Of a DNA stretch of 64,000 bases, positions 27,160 to 35,946 are shown in pieces. The notes under the pieces are model-generated. The model ran no database searches. It was not told the DNA's origin and worked only from the letters and a program-made list of their open reading frames with translations. This DNA comes from Kribbella sindirgiensis (lineage in GTDB: Bacteria > Actinomycetota > Actinomycetes > Propionibacteriales > Kribbellaceae). The translations under genes were made by a program, and so were the position numbers. The stretch is taken from assembly GCF_004331435.1 (NCBI RefSeq), contig NZ_SJKA01000014.1, positions 62,001 to 126,000 on the forward strand, given 5' to 3'. Every line of letters begins with the position of its first letter. The first letter of the stretch is position 1.

Positions 27160-28300
27160 CCGGGAGCAGAGCGGCGAGCAGTACGGTCGCGAGGGCCGCG
27201 GCTCCGGTGCCGACGGCGATCCAGCCGAGTGCGGAGTACCCCGCGCCGGCGTCGATCGCGAGGCCACCGAGCCACGGCCCGGCCGTGATCCCGACGTTGA
27301 ACGCGGAGAAGTTCGTCGCGGTCGCGAGCGTCGGCGCGTCCCCGGCCAGGCTGAACACGCGGGCGTTGAGGGCTGGGTTCGCGGCAAAGCCGAAGCCGCC
27401 GAGCAGGGCGATCACGGCGATCGCGACCACCGGGAGGCCTGCCGTCAGTGCAAGTGCGGCGGACAGGACGACCAGCCCGGTGATGCTGATGAACAACGTG
27501 TGGAACGGCAGCGCGTCGGCGAATCGGCCGCCGATCGTGATCCCGATGAAGGACCCGAGACCGTAGAGGGCGAGGACGGCGGGGACCGCTCCGGACGAGA
27601 GCCCGGCAGTTTGGGTCAGCAGCGGGGCCAGGTAGCTGAAGACGACCAGGATCGTGGCGGTGACCAGGGCTGTGGTGGCGAAGGCCAGCCACAGTCTTGT
27701 GCTGCGGAGAGCCTGGAACTCGTCTGCGAGCCGCGGTGTGCTCGCGGCGTCGGGCCGGTCCGACGGCACGGTCGCGACGACGCCGGCCATCGCGAGCACG
27801 CACAGGCCGGCGACGGTCCAGAACGCCGACTGCCAGCCGAGGTGCTGACCCAGGACGGTGCCGAGCGGGAGACCCACGATGGTCGCGATCGTGAGGCCGC
27901 CGGTCACGACGCTCATCGCCCGCCCGCGGCGATTGGCCGGTACGAGAACTACCACGGTCGCCGCGGCCACCGACCAGAACCCGGAGTACACGAACGCGCC
28001 GACGATCCGCGTCGCGAGCAGTACGGCGTAGCTCGACGTCAGGGCGCCCGCGACATGGGTGAGGGCGAAGATCGCGAGGAAGACGAGCAGCGCCGTACGC
28101 CGGGACCAGGTGAGCGTGACGACCGCGAGGACCGGGGCGCCGACGAGCATGCCGACCGCGAACGCGGAGATCAGCAGCCCCGCCTGGGGGATCGAGACGT
28201 GCAGATCGGTCGCGAGTTCCGGAAGCAGTCCGGCGAGCATCAGTTCGGACGTGCCCTGCGCGAAGATGCTCAGCCCGAGGACATAGACAGCTATCGGCAT
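27101..28300 (-). CDS. MFS transporter, Cmx/CmrA-like (DHA1 efflux)
   Basis: The 399-residue, 12-TM protein starts MPIAVYVLGLSIFAQGTSE and continues with SIPQAGLLISAFAVGMLVGAP, closely resembling the Cmx/CmrA chloramphenicol-efflux group of actinobacteria. Export of chloramphenicol or a related compound is possible but untested. GAGGGGG lies before the ATG. It is convergent with the APC permease. Confidence 0.88.
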   Translation of the reverse strand: MPIAVYVLGLSIFAQGTSELMLAGLLPELATDLHVSIPQAGLLISAFAVGMLVGAPVLAVVTLTWSRRTALLVFLAIFALTHVAGALTSSYAVLLATRIVGAFVYSGFWSVAAATVVVLVPANRRGRAMSVVTGGLTIATIVGLPLGTVLGQHLGWQSAFWTVAGLCVLAMAGVVATVPSDRPDAASTPRLADEFQALRSTRLWLAFATTALVTATILVVFSYLAPLLTQTAGLSSGAVPAVLALYGLGSFIGITIGGRFADALPFHTLFISITGLVVLSAALALTAGLPVVAIAVIALLGGFGFAANPALNARVFSLAGDAPTLATATNFSAFNVGITAGPWLGGLAIDAGAGYSALGWIAVGTGAAALATVLLAALLPVSSPDPAGRGATGRSRGAG

Positions 28301-28410
28301 CGTTCCCCCTCACCTCGACGAATGCCACTCCCAGTGTCTCAGGGATCACTGTGCGCTGTCGCCGCGCCTGTCACAGGCTGAGATTTGCGCCGATACGGCA
28401 TCGTTGGGGT

Positions 28411-29019
28411 ATGAGCTTCCAGACTCCGGCCAAGCGCACCGGGCGGGCGGTGGACACCGCCCGGATCGGCAGTGGGCTGAAGCTGCTCGTCGTGCTGGTG
28501 GGGCTGATGTGGCTCAGCGAGGTCATCGACACCGTGACGAACGGCGCGCTGGACCAGTACGGGATCATCTCCCGCGAGCCGCGCGGCCTGATCGGGATCC
28601 TGACCGCGCCGTTCCTGCATCTCGGGTTCGGTCACCTGGTCTCGAACACGCTGCCGCTGGTCACGCTCGGCGCCCTGATCGCGGTCAGCGGCGCGGCCCG
28701 GCTGTTCGCGGTGACCGCGATCGTGACGGTGATCGGCGGGTTCGGGACCTGGCTGATCTCACCGCCGAACACGATCACGATCGGCGCCAGCGGGCTCGTC
28801 TTCGGGTACGCGTCGTACCTGATTCTCCGCGGGCTGTTCAACCGCCGGCTCGGTCAGGTGCTGCTCGGGATCATCGTCGTGATGGTCTGGGGCAGCGCAC
28901 TGTTCAGCGGGCTGCTTCCCCAGGACGGGATCTCCTGGCAGGGTCACCTGTTCGGCGGTATCGCCGGTGCGCTCGCTGCCTGGGTCCTGGCCGACGACAA
29001 GCAGCGACGCGTCAAGTGA
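28411..29019 (+). CDS. Rhomboid-family intramembrane serine protease
   Basis: 202 residues with about six membrane segments. The catalytic dyad appears as Ser127 in GASG (ITIGASGLVFGY) and His179 in WQGHLFGGIAGAL. The HLGFGHLVSN stretch near residue 70 is also conserved. It cleaves membrane proteins within the bilayer; substrates are unknown. No Shine-Dalgarno is evident before the ATG. It overlaps the convergent dehydratase by 8 bp. Confidence 0.92.
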   Translation: MSFQTPAKRTGRAVDTARIGSGLKLLVVLVGLMWLSEVIDTVTNGALDQYGIISREPRGLIGILTAPFLHLGFGHLVSNTLPLVTLGALIAVSGAARLFAVTAIVTVIGGFGTWLISPPNTITIGASGLVFGYASYLILRGLFNRRLGQVLLGIIVVMVWGSALFSGLLPQDGISWQGHLFGGIAGALAAWVLADDKQRRVK

Positions 29020-29932
29020 GTGTGGCGGGGTCGGTGTTCGCCCCGCAGACGACCACGACCACCCGCTCGCCCGCGGCCGGCCGGTAGGCGCCGGACGCAA
29101 GGGCCGCCCAGGCGACTGCTCCTCCGTGCTCGGTTGCCAGGTGGTAGTCGCGCCAGAGCTGCTTGCGGGCGGCAACGATCGCGTCGTCGTCGACGAGGAC
29201 GGACTGCACGTGGTGCTCCTGGACCGCGTCGAAGGCGAGGGTGCCCAGGCGGCGTGCGCCCAGCGAGTCGGCTGCTACGCCGCCTACCGGGCCGTCTGTC
29301 GGTGCTCCGTCTTGGAGGGCCCGGTGCATGGTGGGTGCCTGTGACGGCTCGACGCCGACGACCTGCGCGTTGTCGCCGATGGCGGTCGCGATGCCGCCGA
29401 TCAGGCCGCCGCCGCCGACCGCGACGAGGACCGTGTCGAACCTGCCGGCCTGTTCCAGCAGTTCGAGCCCGACCGTGCCCTGCCCGGCGACGACCTCTGG
29501 CTGGTCGTAGGCGTGCACCAGCAACGCACCCGTCTCGTCCCGCGCCGCGAGCGCCGCCTGGTACGCCTCGGCGTACTCCGATCCGACCTGCACGATGTCG
29601 GCGTCGAGGGTGCGGAGCTTTCCGAGCTTGGCGGCCGGGGTCGTCTCGGGGACGAAGATCCGGGCCGGTACGCCGAGTTCGCGCGCCGCGTATGCCGCCG
29701 CCAGCCCGTGGTTGCCACCGGACGCGGCGACGATGCCCTGCCCGGTCAGCTCACCGCTGTCCTTCGCGGTCAGCAACCGGTTGAACGCTCCGCGCGGCTT
29801 GAACGAGCCGGTGTGCTGCAGCAGTTCCAGCTTGAACGTGAGCCCCGGCGCCACCTCGATCACCGGCGTACGGCGTACCCGCCCGGCGATCCGTTCCGCG
29901 GCCTGCTGCACGTCGTCGAGGCTTACCGTCAT
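29012..29932 (-). CDS. Threonine/serine dehydratase-like PLP enzyme
   Basis: The 306-residue fold-type II PLP enzyme has the Schiff-base lysine in GSFKPRGAFN (about residue 45), the substrate loop ASGGNHG and the phosphate-binding VGGGGLIGG. It probably deaminates threonine or serine to the 2-oxo acid. No ACT domain is present, so it is likely catabolic or racemase-like rather than the isoleucine-pathway enzyme. It is divergent from the propionyl-CoA synthetase, which could use the propionate made from threonine-derived 2-oxobutyrate. Confidence 0.88.
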   Translation of the reverse strand: MTVSLDDVQQAAERIAGRVRRTPVIEVAPGLTFKLELLQHTGSFKPRGAFNRLLTAKDSGELTGQGIVAASGGNHGLAAAYAARELGVPARIFVPETTPAAKLGKLRTLDADIVQVGSEYAEAYQAALAARDETGALLVHAYDQPEVVAGQGTVGLELLEQAGRFDTVLVAVGGGGLIGGIATAIGDNAQVVGVEPSQAPTMHRALQDGAPTDGPVGGVAADSLGARRLGTLAFDAVQEHHVQSVLVDDDAIVAARKQLWRDYHLATEHGGAVAWAALASGAYRPAAGERVVVVVCGANTDPATLT

Positions 29933-29981
29933 GCTCCAACCCTGCCACGATGGGGAACAGCCGACGGATGGAGGCCAGGGT

Positions 29982-31868
29982 ATGGGCAGGTACGAGGAGA
30001 GCTACCGGCGGAGCCTGGGCGACCCGCACGGGTTCTGGCTCGAGGCGGCCGAGGCGATCTTCTGGACGAGACCGCCGACCCAGGCGCTGGACGCGACCGG
30101 TGCGCCGATCTTCCACTGGTTCCCCGACGGCGTGCTGAACACGTCGTACAACGCGCTCGACCGGCACGTCGAGGCAGGTGACGGCGGCCGTACGGCGCTG
30201 ATCTACGACTCCCCGGTCACCGGAACGGGCCGCACCTACACCTACGCCCAGCTCCGCGACGAGGTGGCGCAGTTCGCCGGCGCACTGGCCTCCCTCGGCG
30301 TCGGCAAAGGTGACCGCGTCATCGTCTACATGCCGATGATCCCGGAAGCCGTCGTCGCCATGCTCGCGTGCGCCCGCCTCGGCGCGATCCACTCGGTCGT
30401 CTTCGGCGGCTTCGCCCCGCGCGAGCTCGCCGCCCGCATCGAGGACGCCGGCCCGAAGGTGATCGTCGCCGCGTCGTGCGGGATCGAGCCGGCTCGCGTG
30501 GTCGAGTACAAGCCGATCATCGACGAGGCGCTGACGATCTCGTCGCACCAGCCCGAGCACACGATCGTGTTCCAGCGCGAGCAGGCCCGGGCTGAACTGG
30601 GCGAACGGGACCTCGACTGGACGGCGCTGACCGCGAAGGCGCAGCCGGCCGGGCCGGTACAGGTCGCGGCGACCGACCCGCTCTACATCCTCTACACCTC
30701 CGGCACGACGGGACGTCCGAAGGGTGTCGTCCGCGACAACGGCGGCCACGCGGTCGCGCTCGCCTGGACGATGCGCAACGTGTACGACATCGGGCCGGGT
30801 GACGTGTGGTGGACGGCGTCCGATGTCGGCTGGGTCGTCGGCCACTCGTACATCGTGTACGCGCCGCTCCTGGCCGGGGCGACCACGGTCCTGTACGAGG
30901 GCAAGCCGGTCGGGACGCCGGACGCGGGCGCGTTCTGGCGGGTGATCTCCGAGCACGGCGTGAAGGCGCTGTTCACGGCGCCGACCGCGATCCGCGCGAT
31001 CAAGAAGGTGGATCCCGGGGCGGCGGAGCTGGCGAAGCACCCGCTGGACATGTTCCGGACGCTGTTCCTGGCGGGGGAGCGGCTCGACCCGGAGACGTAC
31101 CACTGGGCGCACGAGCATCTCGGCGTACCGGTGGTCGACCACTGGTGGCAGACCGAGACCGGCTGGCCGATCGCTGCGAACCCGCGCGGGCTCGAGCCGC
31201 TGCCCACCAAGCCGGGCTCGGCGACCGTGCCGATGCCGGGCTGGGACGTGCGGATCCTCGACCCGAACGGCAAGGAACTGCTGCCGCACGAGGAGGGCGC
31301 GATCGCGATCAGGCTGCCGCTGCCGCCGGGCGCGCTGCCGACGCTGTGGGGCGACGACCAGCGCTACATCGACAGCTATCTCCAGGAGTACGACGGCTAC
31401 TACCTGACCGGCGACGGCGGGTTCATCGACGACGACGGCTACATCTTCGTGATGGGCCGCACCGACGACGTCATCAACGTCGCCGGGCACCGCTTGTCGA
31501 CGGGCTCGATCGAGGCGGTCGTCGCGGCGAACCCGGCGGTCGCGGAGTGTGCGGTGATCGGCGTGCACGACCCGCTCAAGGGGCAGTTGCCGCGGGCCTT
31601 CGTCGTCCTCAAGGCGGGCGCGACGGTGCCGGACGACGTACTGCGGGACGAGTTGGTGGCCGCCGTACGACGCGAGATCGGGCCGGTCGCCGCGTTCCGG
31701 GACGTGTCGGTGGTCGACGCACTGCCCAAGACCCGGTCCGGGAAGATCCTGCGCCGGACGATGCGCGGGATCGCCGACGGCCGCGACGAACAGGTCCCGT
31801 CGACCATCGAGGACCCCGCCGTCCTGGACGCGCTACGTCCGGTCCTGCGCGGCGGCCAGGAAGGTTAG
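29982..31868 (+). CDS. prpE: Propionyl-CoA synthetase (acyl-CoA synthetase)
   Basis: The 628-residue adenylate-forming enzyme has YTSGTTGRPKG (about 238-248), WWQTETGWPI and the C-terminal catalytic Lys near 588 (KTRSGKILRR). The early FHWFPDGVLNTSYNALDRH stretch and absence of an acetyl-CoA-synthetase N-terminal extension favour propionate as substrate: propionate + ATP + CoA to propionyl-CoA. Acetate cannot be excluded. GGAGG precedes the ATG. The end overlaps the convergent hydrolase by 36 bp. Confidence 0.88.
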   Translation: MGRYEESYRRSLGDPHGFWLEAAEAIFWTRPPTQALDATGAPIFHWFPDGVLNTSYNALDRHVEAGDGGRTALIYDSPVTGTGRTYTYAQLRDEVAQFAGALASLGVGKGDRVIVYMPMIPEAVVAMLACARLGAIHSVVFGGFAPRELAARIEDAGPKVIVAASCGIEPARVVEYKPIIDEALTISSHQPEHTIVFQREQARAELGERDLDWTALTAKAQPAGPVQVAATDPLYILYTSGTTGRPKGVVRDNGGHAVALAWTMRNVYDIGPGDVWWTASDVGWVVGHSYIVYAPLLAGATTVLYEGKPVGTPDAGAFWRVISEHGVKALFTAPTAIRAIKKVDPGAAELAKHPLDMFRTLFLAGERLDPETYHWAHEHLGVPVVDHWWQTETGWPIAANPRGLEPLPTKPGSATVPMPGWDVRILDPNGKELLPHEEGAIAIRLPLPPGALPTLWGDDQRYIDSYLQEYDGYYLTGDGGFIDDDGYIFVMGRTDDVINVAGHRLSTGSIEAVVAANPAVAECAVIGVHDPLKGQLPRAFVVLKAGATVPDDVLRDELVAAVRREIGPVAAFRDVSVVDALPKTRSGKILRRTMRGIADGRDEQVPSTIEDPAVLDALRPVLRGGQEG

Positions 31869-32615
31869 GACCGCCAGGCTTGCGACCGACCGGAACTCGT
31901 GGAAATAGGCGTGCCGGGCGCCGGTGACGAGTTCGGCGCGGGCCCCGGGGATCCGGTCGGCGAGCAGTTGCGCGTTCGCGACCGGACTGAAGATGTCGTC
32001 GGTGCCGTGCAGGATCAGCGTCGGCGCGGCAATGGTCGGCAGGCCGTCCCACGCGTCATGCCGGTTACTGGCCACCAGATGCCTGCCTTTGGCGTACGAC
32101 GGCATGGACCCGTCACCGAGCACGTAGTACGGACCGGGGTTCTCAGCGAGCCACGCCGGGGTGTACATGAGTTCGAGCAGCACGCGATCGCTTCGCTCCG
32201 GATCGGCCAGCGCCTTGCGGATCTCCTGGCTGCGCTCGTACCCGTGCGCCGCGCCGGGCGAGGTGCAGCCCAGGACCAGGGCGTTGACCCGCTCGGGATG
32301 CTTGATCGCCAGCCATTGCGCGACCCGCCCACCCATGGACGTCCCGTACACGTGCGCGCTGTCCAGGCCGAGATCGTCGAGCACCGCGACCACGTCGTCC
32401 GCGAACCCGGGCGTGCTGTAGACCTCGTCCGGCTTGTCGCTCTCGCCGGTTCCACGCCAGTCCAAAGTGATGGTTCGGTAGTGCGCTTCGAAATCCGCCC
32501 GGATCGGATCCCACCACGTGTGGTTGTTGGACTGCCCGGCGAGCAGGACAAGTGGTTGCCCGGTGCCCCGAACCTGGTACGCGATCCTCGTCCCGTCAAC
32601 GGTCGTTGCGTGCAC
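31833..32615 (-). CDS. Alpha/beta hydrolase
   Basis: The 260-residue alpha/beta hydrolase has the nucleophile elbow GTSMGG (about residue 92), oxyanion region LAGQSNNHTWW, an acidic residue in LILHGTDDIF and a catalytic His in GARHAYFHE. The substrate is unknown; esters or lactones are typical. The start is GTG; a 17-bp gap separates it from the divergent NAD-binding protein. Confidence 0.88.
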   Translation of the reverse strand: MHATTVDGTRIAYQVRGTGQPLVLLAGQSNNHTWWDPIRADFEAHYRTITLDWRGTGESDKPDEVYSTPGFADDVVAVLDDLGLDSAHVYGTSMGGRVAQWLAIKHPERVNALVLGCTSPGAAHGYERSQEIRKALADPERSDRVLLELMYTPAWLAENPGPYYVLGDGSMPSYAKGRHLVASNRHDAWDGLPTIAAPTLILHGTDDIFSPVANAQLLADRIPGARAELVTGARHAYFHEFRSVASLAVLTFLAAAQDRT

Positions 32616-32632
32616 AGAGATAGTCTGCGGGT
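32616..32632. promoter_or_regulatory. Very compact divergent promoter
   Basis: The 17-bp gap between two divergent start codons contains TAGTCT (32621-32626) exactly 6 nt before the rightward ATG, inside the near-palindrome AGATAGTCT. There is no room for a leader on either transcript. Confidence 0.6.
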
Positions 32633-33283
32633 ATGCGAGTCGTGATTGCGGGTGGACACGGGCAGATCGCGTTGCGGCTGACGCGGTTGCTGAGCGCCGA
32701 CGGGCATCAGGTGGTCGGAGTCGTGCGGAACCCGGACCACGAGGCCGACATCGCCGCGGCCGGCGGGCAGGCCGCCGTACTCGACCTCGAGCAGGCCGAC
32801 GCCGGCGCCGTGGCCGAGGTACTGACGGGCGCGGACGTGGCGATCTTCGCGGCGGGCGCCGGTCCGGGCAGCGGGAAAGCGCGCAAGGACACGGTCGACC
32901 GCGGTGCGGCCGCGCTGTTCGCGGACGCTGCCGAGCAGGCCGGCGTACGGCGGCACATCCAGGTCGGCTCGATCAACGCGGAACTCGCCCCGTCGCTGAC
33001 CGACGACGAGACGTTCACGGTCTACCTCCGGGCCAAGTGGGCTGCCGAGGAGGACCTGCGCGCCAGGGACCTGGACTGGACCGTCCTGCGGCCCGGCAGC
33101 TTGACCGACGACCCCGGGACCGGCACGGTGTACCTCGCCGCCAAGACCGGTCGCGGCCGGATCACCCGCGACGACGTCGCGCTGGTACTGGCGGGCCTCT
33201 GTGACACCCCGGCCGCGATCGGCCGGACGCTCGAGCTGATCGGCGGGGACACCCCCGTCGCCGAGGCGCTTGAGAACCTCTGA
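32633..33283 (+). CDS. NAD(P)-binding atypical SDR
   Basis: The 216-residue single Rossmann-domain protein has GGHGQIA (residues 7-13), VVGVVRNPDHEADI and LDWTVLRPGSLTDDPG, typical of NAD(P)H-binding atypical SDRs related to biliverdin reductase B and NmrA. No YxxxK pair is evident. It may be a reductase or a redox sensor. ATG follows TAGTCT by 6 nt, indicating a leaderless transcript. Confidence 0.85.
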   Translation: MRVVIAGGHGQIALRLTRLLSADGHQVVGVVRNPDHEADIAAAGGQAAVLDLEQADAGAVAEVLTGADVAIFAAGAGPGSGKARKDTVDRGAAALFADAAEQAGVRRHIQVGSINAELAPSLTDDETFTVYLRAKWAAEEDLRARDLDWTVLRPGSLTDDPGTGTVYLAAKTGRGRITRDDVALVLAGLCDTPAAIGRTLELIGGDTPVAEALENL

Positions 33284-33324
33284 CCCCCTATGGCGTTGCC
33301 ACAAGCAACAGAATGTGACGGGAC

Positions 33325-33756
33325 ATGGCTGACACACTCCGGCAGGTAACTTTCGAGCGGCTCGCGAACAGCAGCTACGAGGTGCGGAACGCCCGCGGCG
33401 GGAGCATCACGGTCGGCTCGGGCGGTGCGGACACCGACTTCACGCCGGTCGAGCTGCTGCTGGCCGCGATCGGGACCTGCTCGGCGATCGATGTCGACAT
33501 CGTGGTCAGCCGGCGGGCCGAGCCGACCGAGTTCAGCGCGGTGGTCCGCGGCGACAAGATCCGGGACGCCGAGGAAGGCAACCGGATGGAGAACCTCGCC
33601 GTCGAGTTCACCATCAACTTCCCCGAGGGCGAGGACGGCGACAAGGCCCGCGAGGCGCTGCCGCGCGCCGTGAAGATGTCGCACGACCGCCTCTGCACGG
33701 TCAGTCGCACCGTCGAGCTCGGCACGCCGGTCACCACGACGGTCAACGACGCCTGA
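33325..33756 (+). CDS. OsmC-family peroxiredoxin-like protein
   Basis: The 143-residue protein has the two redox cysteines of the OsmC/Ohr family, Cys52 (IGTCSAID) and Cys124 (HDRLCTVS). The fold pattern ending VELGTPVTTTV also fits. OsmC/Ohr proteins reduce organic hydroperoxides using thiols. It sits 41 bp after the atypical SDR on the same strand and is convergent with the RmlD-like gene (4-bp gap). Confidence 0.9.
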   Translation: MADTLRQVTFERLANSSYEVRNARGGSITVGSGGADTDFTPVELLLAAIGTCSAIDVDIVVSRRAEPTEFSAVVRGDKIRDAEEGNRMENLAVEFTINFPEGEDGDKAREALPRAVKMSHDRLCTVSRTVELGTPVTTTVNDA

Positions 33757-33760
33757 GCAG

Positions 33761-34537
33761 TCAGGGGAGTAGGAACTCGCTTGCCGGCCGAAGCCGGGTC
33801 TTCAGGGCTTCCTGAGTACGGCTGCAGTCGAGACGGATGTCCGACGGCGTACCTGGCGTGAACGGCAGCGCCTGTGGGTCGAGACCGTCGCGAACGGCGA
33901 TCAGTCGGCCGAGGTCGAGTCGGCTGAGCGCTTCGGGGCCGGCCACGTGGGTGACGCCGATGACGTCTGACATGAGGAGCTCGAGCAGGGCCGTCGCGAG
34001 GTCGTTGACGTGGACCGGGCAGCGGATGTTGTGGGTGTAGAACGCACCGGGTTCGCCGGCCGCGAGCCGTCGTACGCGCCGTTCCTCCTCCGAGTGACCG
34101 TCCGATCCGACGATCAGCGAGGTCCGCGCGATGATCGCCTCCGGTGTGATGGCGCGGATCGCCGTCTCGGCCGCCGCCTTCGCCGCGCCGTACGCCGTGA
34201 TCGGGCAGGGTGACTCGTGCTCGGCGTACGGCGTTTCCCGAGGCCCGAAGACCGCATCGCTCGACACGAAGACGAGCCTCACGCCCTCGGCCGCCAGCGC
34301 GACGTTGACAGCGCCGTCCGCGGTGGTCGCCCAGTCGTCCTGCCGGTAGGCGGTGTGGATGATCCCGTCCGGGCGGACGCTGCGGATCACGTCGCGGACG
34401 GCGTCGCGTCGCCGTACGTCGAGTTGCACCCCACCCGGCATCTCTTGCGAGTGGTACGTCGGGACCACCTCGTGGGTGCCCGTGCGCAGGAGTTCACGCC
34501 CCAGGAGACCAGCGGCCCCAGTGACGAGCAACCTCAC
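33761..34537 (-). CDS. RmlD-like NAD(P)-dependent sugar reductase SDR
   Basis: The 258-residue extended SDR has GAAGLLG (about 7-13), VFVSSDAVFGP, YGAAKAAAE with the catalytic Tyr/Lys, and CPVHVNDLA. This pattern is close to dTDP-4-dehydrorhamnose reductase. No other dTDP-rhamnose genes are nearby, so the substrate is uncertain. The GTG overlaps the upstream gene's stop (GTGA). Confidence 0.82.
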   Translation of the reverse strand: MRLLVTGAAGLLGRELLRTGTHEVVPTYHSQEMPGGVQLDVRRRDAVRDVIRSVRPDGIIHTAYRQDDWATTADGAVNVALAAEGVRLVFVSSDAVFGPRETPYAEHESPCPITAYGAAKAAAETAIRAITPEAIIARTSLIVGSDGHSEEERRVRRLAAGEPGAFYTHNIRCPVHVNDLATALLELLMSDVIGVTHVAGPEALSRLDLGRLIAVRDGLDPQALPFTPGTPSDIRLDCSRTQEALKTRLRPASEFLLP

Positions 34538-35373
34538 GCGACCAGCTTATGACGCTCCAGCCGCCAGCCGGCAGTCCGCGTGGCGCGCTTCACTTCGGCG
34601 ACCGTCCGCACCTTCCGCGGCGTCATCCAGGACTGCGACGGCTTGTGGATCATCCATCCGTCGCCGATGGTCAGCGCCGCGTGCTGGACCAGCCGCGCGG
34701 CGTCACGCCAGACGAAGACAGTGCCCGGTACGTCGTCTTTGCCGCCGCGGTCGGTGTGGTTCGCCAACCATTCCTCGAAGGGCTCGCGCACCATCCACAC
34801 CGACTCGGCGCCGTCGACGCCGCAGCCCGCCATCACGGTGCCGAAGCAGTTCGGCCCGCTGCCGTCCGGAAACGTGCCGGCCAACTCGCGCACGCGGGGC
34901 AGCGCCGCGGGCCAGGACCTGACCTCGGCATGCCGGCTCGGCCCCAGATCCTGGCTCACGACGTCAGGCAGCACGCGCGCCGGCTCGCGCAGGAGCGACT
35001 TCCACCAGACGAACCGATACCCGTCCGCCTGCTGCCACACCTCCGCCCCGACGATCCGCGACCACTTCCGCACCGTCGGAACCGCCCCACGGTCGTAGCC
35101 GACCTGCGCCCGCACCAGCGCCGCCCGCGCCGCCTTCGGCAAGGCGTCGTACGCCTCCTGGCGCAGCCAAGCAGTCCGAGCGGCCTTGGGGTCGACGGCG
35201 TACGTCCGGTAGGTGTCGCGATCCTCCCGGCTCGGCTCGCGGTCTTCCGTCGTCAGCTTCCAGGCGCTCGCCTGCTTCCTCGTGACGAAGAACGGCTGCT
35301 CGTCCGGCGCGAGCCAGTCGACCCATCGCTCCAGCAGGTCAGGCGTGACGTCGATCCCCAGCACCTTGAGCAC
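34534..35373 (-). CDS. Hypothetical protein with NlpC/P60-like C-terminal Cys/His pattern
   Basis: I do not recognise this 279-residue cytoplasmic-looking protein. The first 150 residues are rich in Trp, Arg and Lys. The second half has GPNCFGTVMAGCG, then LVQHAALTIGDGWMIHKPSQSW, a Cys...His order and spacing reminiscent of NlpC/P60 or CHAP-type cysteine hydrolases. No signal peptide is present. It starts with GTG 18 nt after the Lrp gene and overlaps the RmlD-like gene by GTGA, so the three may form one unit. Confidence 0.6.
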   Translation of the reverse strand: MLKVLGIDVTPDLLERWVDWLAPDEQPFFVTRKQASAWKLTTEDREPSREDRDTYRTYAVDPKAARTAWLRQEAYDALPKAARAALVRAQVGYDRGAVPTVRKWSRIVGAEVWQQADGYRFVWWKSLLREPARVLPDVVSQDLGPSRHAEVRSWPAALPRVRELAGTFPDGSGPNCFGTVMAGCGVDGAESVWMVREPFEEWLANHTDRGGKDDVPGTVFVWRDAARLVQHAALTIGDGWMIHKPSQSWMTPRKVRTVAEVKRATRTAGWRLERHKLVA

Positions 35374-35391
35374 CGGGTAACGCTCTCATCC

Positions 35392-35853
35392 TCACGCCTG
35401 ATCGGTCACTGGCTTTTGCGGGCCGCGATAGCGCTGGGTCTGTGAGTAGACGAGGTTCGTGGTCGTGCTGCCGAAGTCGGTCAGCTCGTTCACGAGTTCC
35501 TCGAGGTGCGGCATCGACGCGGCGGCGACCTTCAGCGTGTAGCAGTCGTCGCCGGTGGTGCGCAGGCACTCCAGGATCTCGCGCCGCTCGGCGAGCAGGC
35601 GGTGCAGCGGCTCGTGCTTGTTGCCCGGGTACTTCAGCCGGACGACGGCCAGCACCGGGTAGCCGACCTTCGTCAGGTCGACCTCGGCGCGGTACCCGGT
35701 GATCACGCCGATCGACTCCAGCCGGCGCACCCGCTCGGTGGTCGCCGAGGCGCTCAGGTTGACCCGCTTGCCGAGTTGCGTCAGGGACATCCGGGCGTCG
35801 TCCTGCAGTTCGCTGAGGATCGCCCAGTCGGTCGGATCGAGACTCTCGGTCAT
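35392..35853 (-). CDS. Lrp/AsnC-family transcriptional regulator
   Basis: 153 residues: an N-terminal helix-turn-helix (LDPTDWAILSELQDDARMSLTQLGKRV within about 5-40) and a RAM ligand domain (VLAVVRLKYPGN to ELTDFGSTTTNLV). Such regulators usually sense amino acids. The ATG at 35853 lies 6 nt after TAGATT on the minus strand, so I prefer it to the GTG two codons upstream. It is divergent from the LLM oxidoreductase. Confidence 0.92.
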   Translation of the reverse strand: MTESLDPTDWAILSELQDDARMSLTQLGKRVNLSASATTERVRRLESIGVITGYRAEVDLTKVGYPVLAVVRLKYPGNKHEPLHRLLAERREILECLRTTGDDCYTLKVAAASMPHLEELVNELTDFGSTTTNLVYSQTQRYRGPQKPVTDQA

Positions 35854-35859
35854 ACGCAC

Positions 35860-35940
35860 AATCTACCGTCGATTCCCCGGCGAACGACGACGTACGCCGG
35901 GAGGAATGTCTTCAGAAGTGCGTCGCCGCCTGGATAGCCT
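35860..35940. promoter_or_regulatory. Divergent leaderless promoters, Lrp and LLM genes
   Basis: TAGATT (minus, 35865-35860) lies 6 nt before the Lrp ATG and TAGCCT (plus, 35935-35940) lies 6 nt before the LLM GTG. Both fit actinobacterial -10 boxes placed for leaderless mRNA. No -35 is clear. Confidence 0.6.
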
Positions 35941-35946
35941 GAGGGC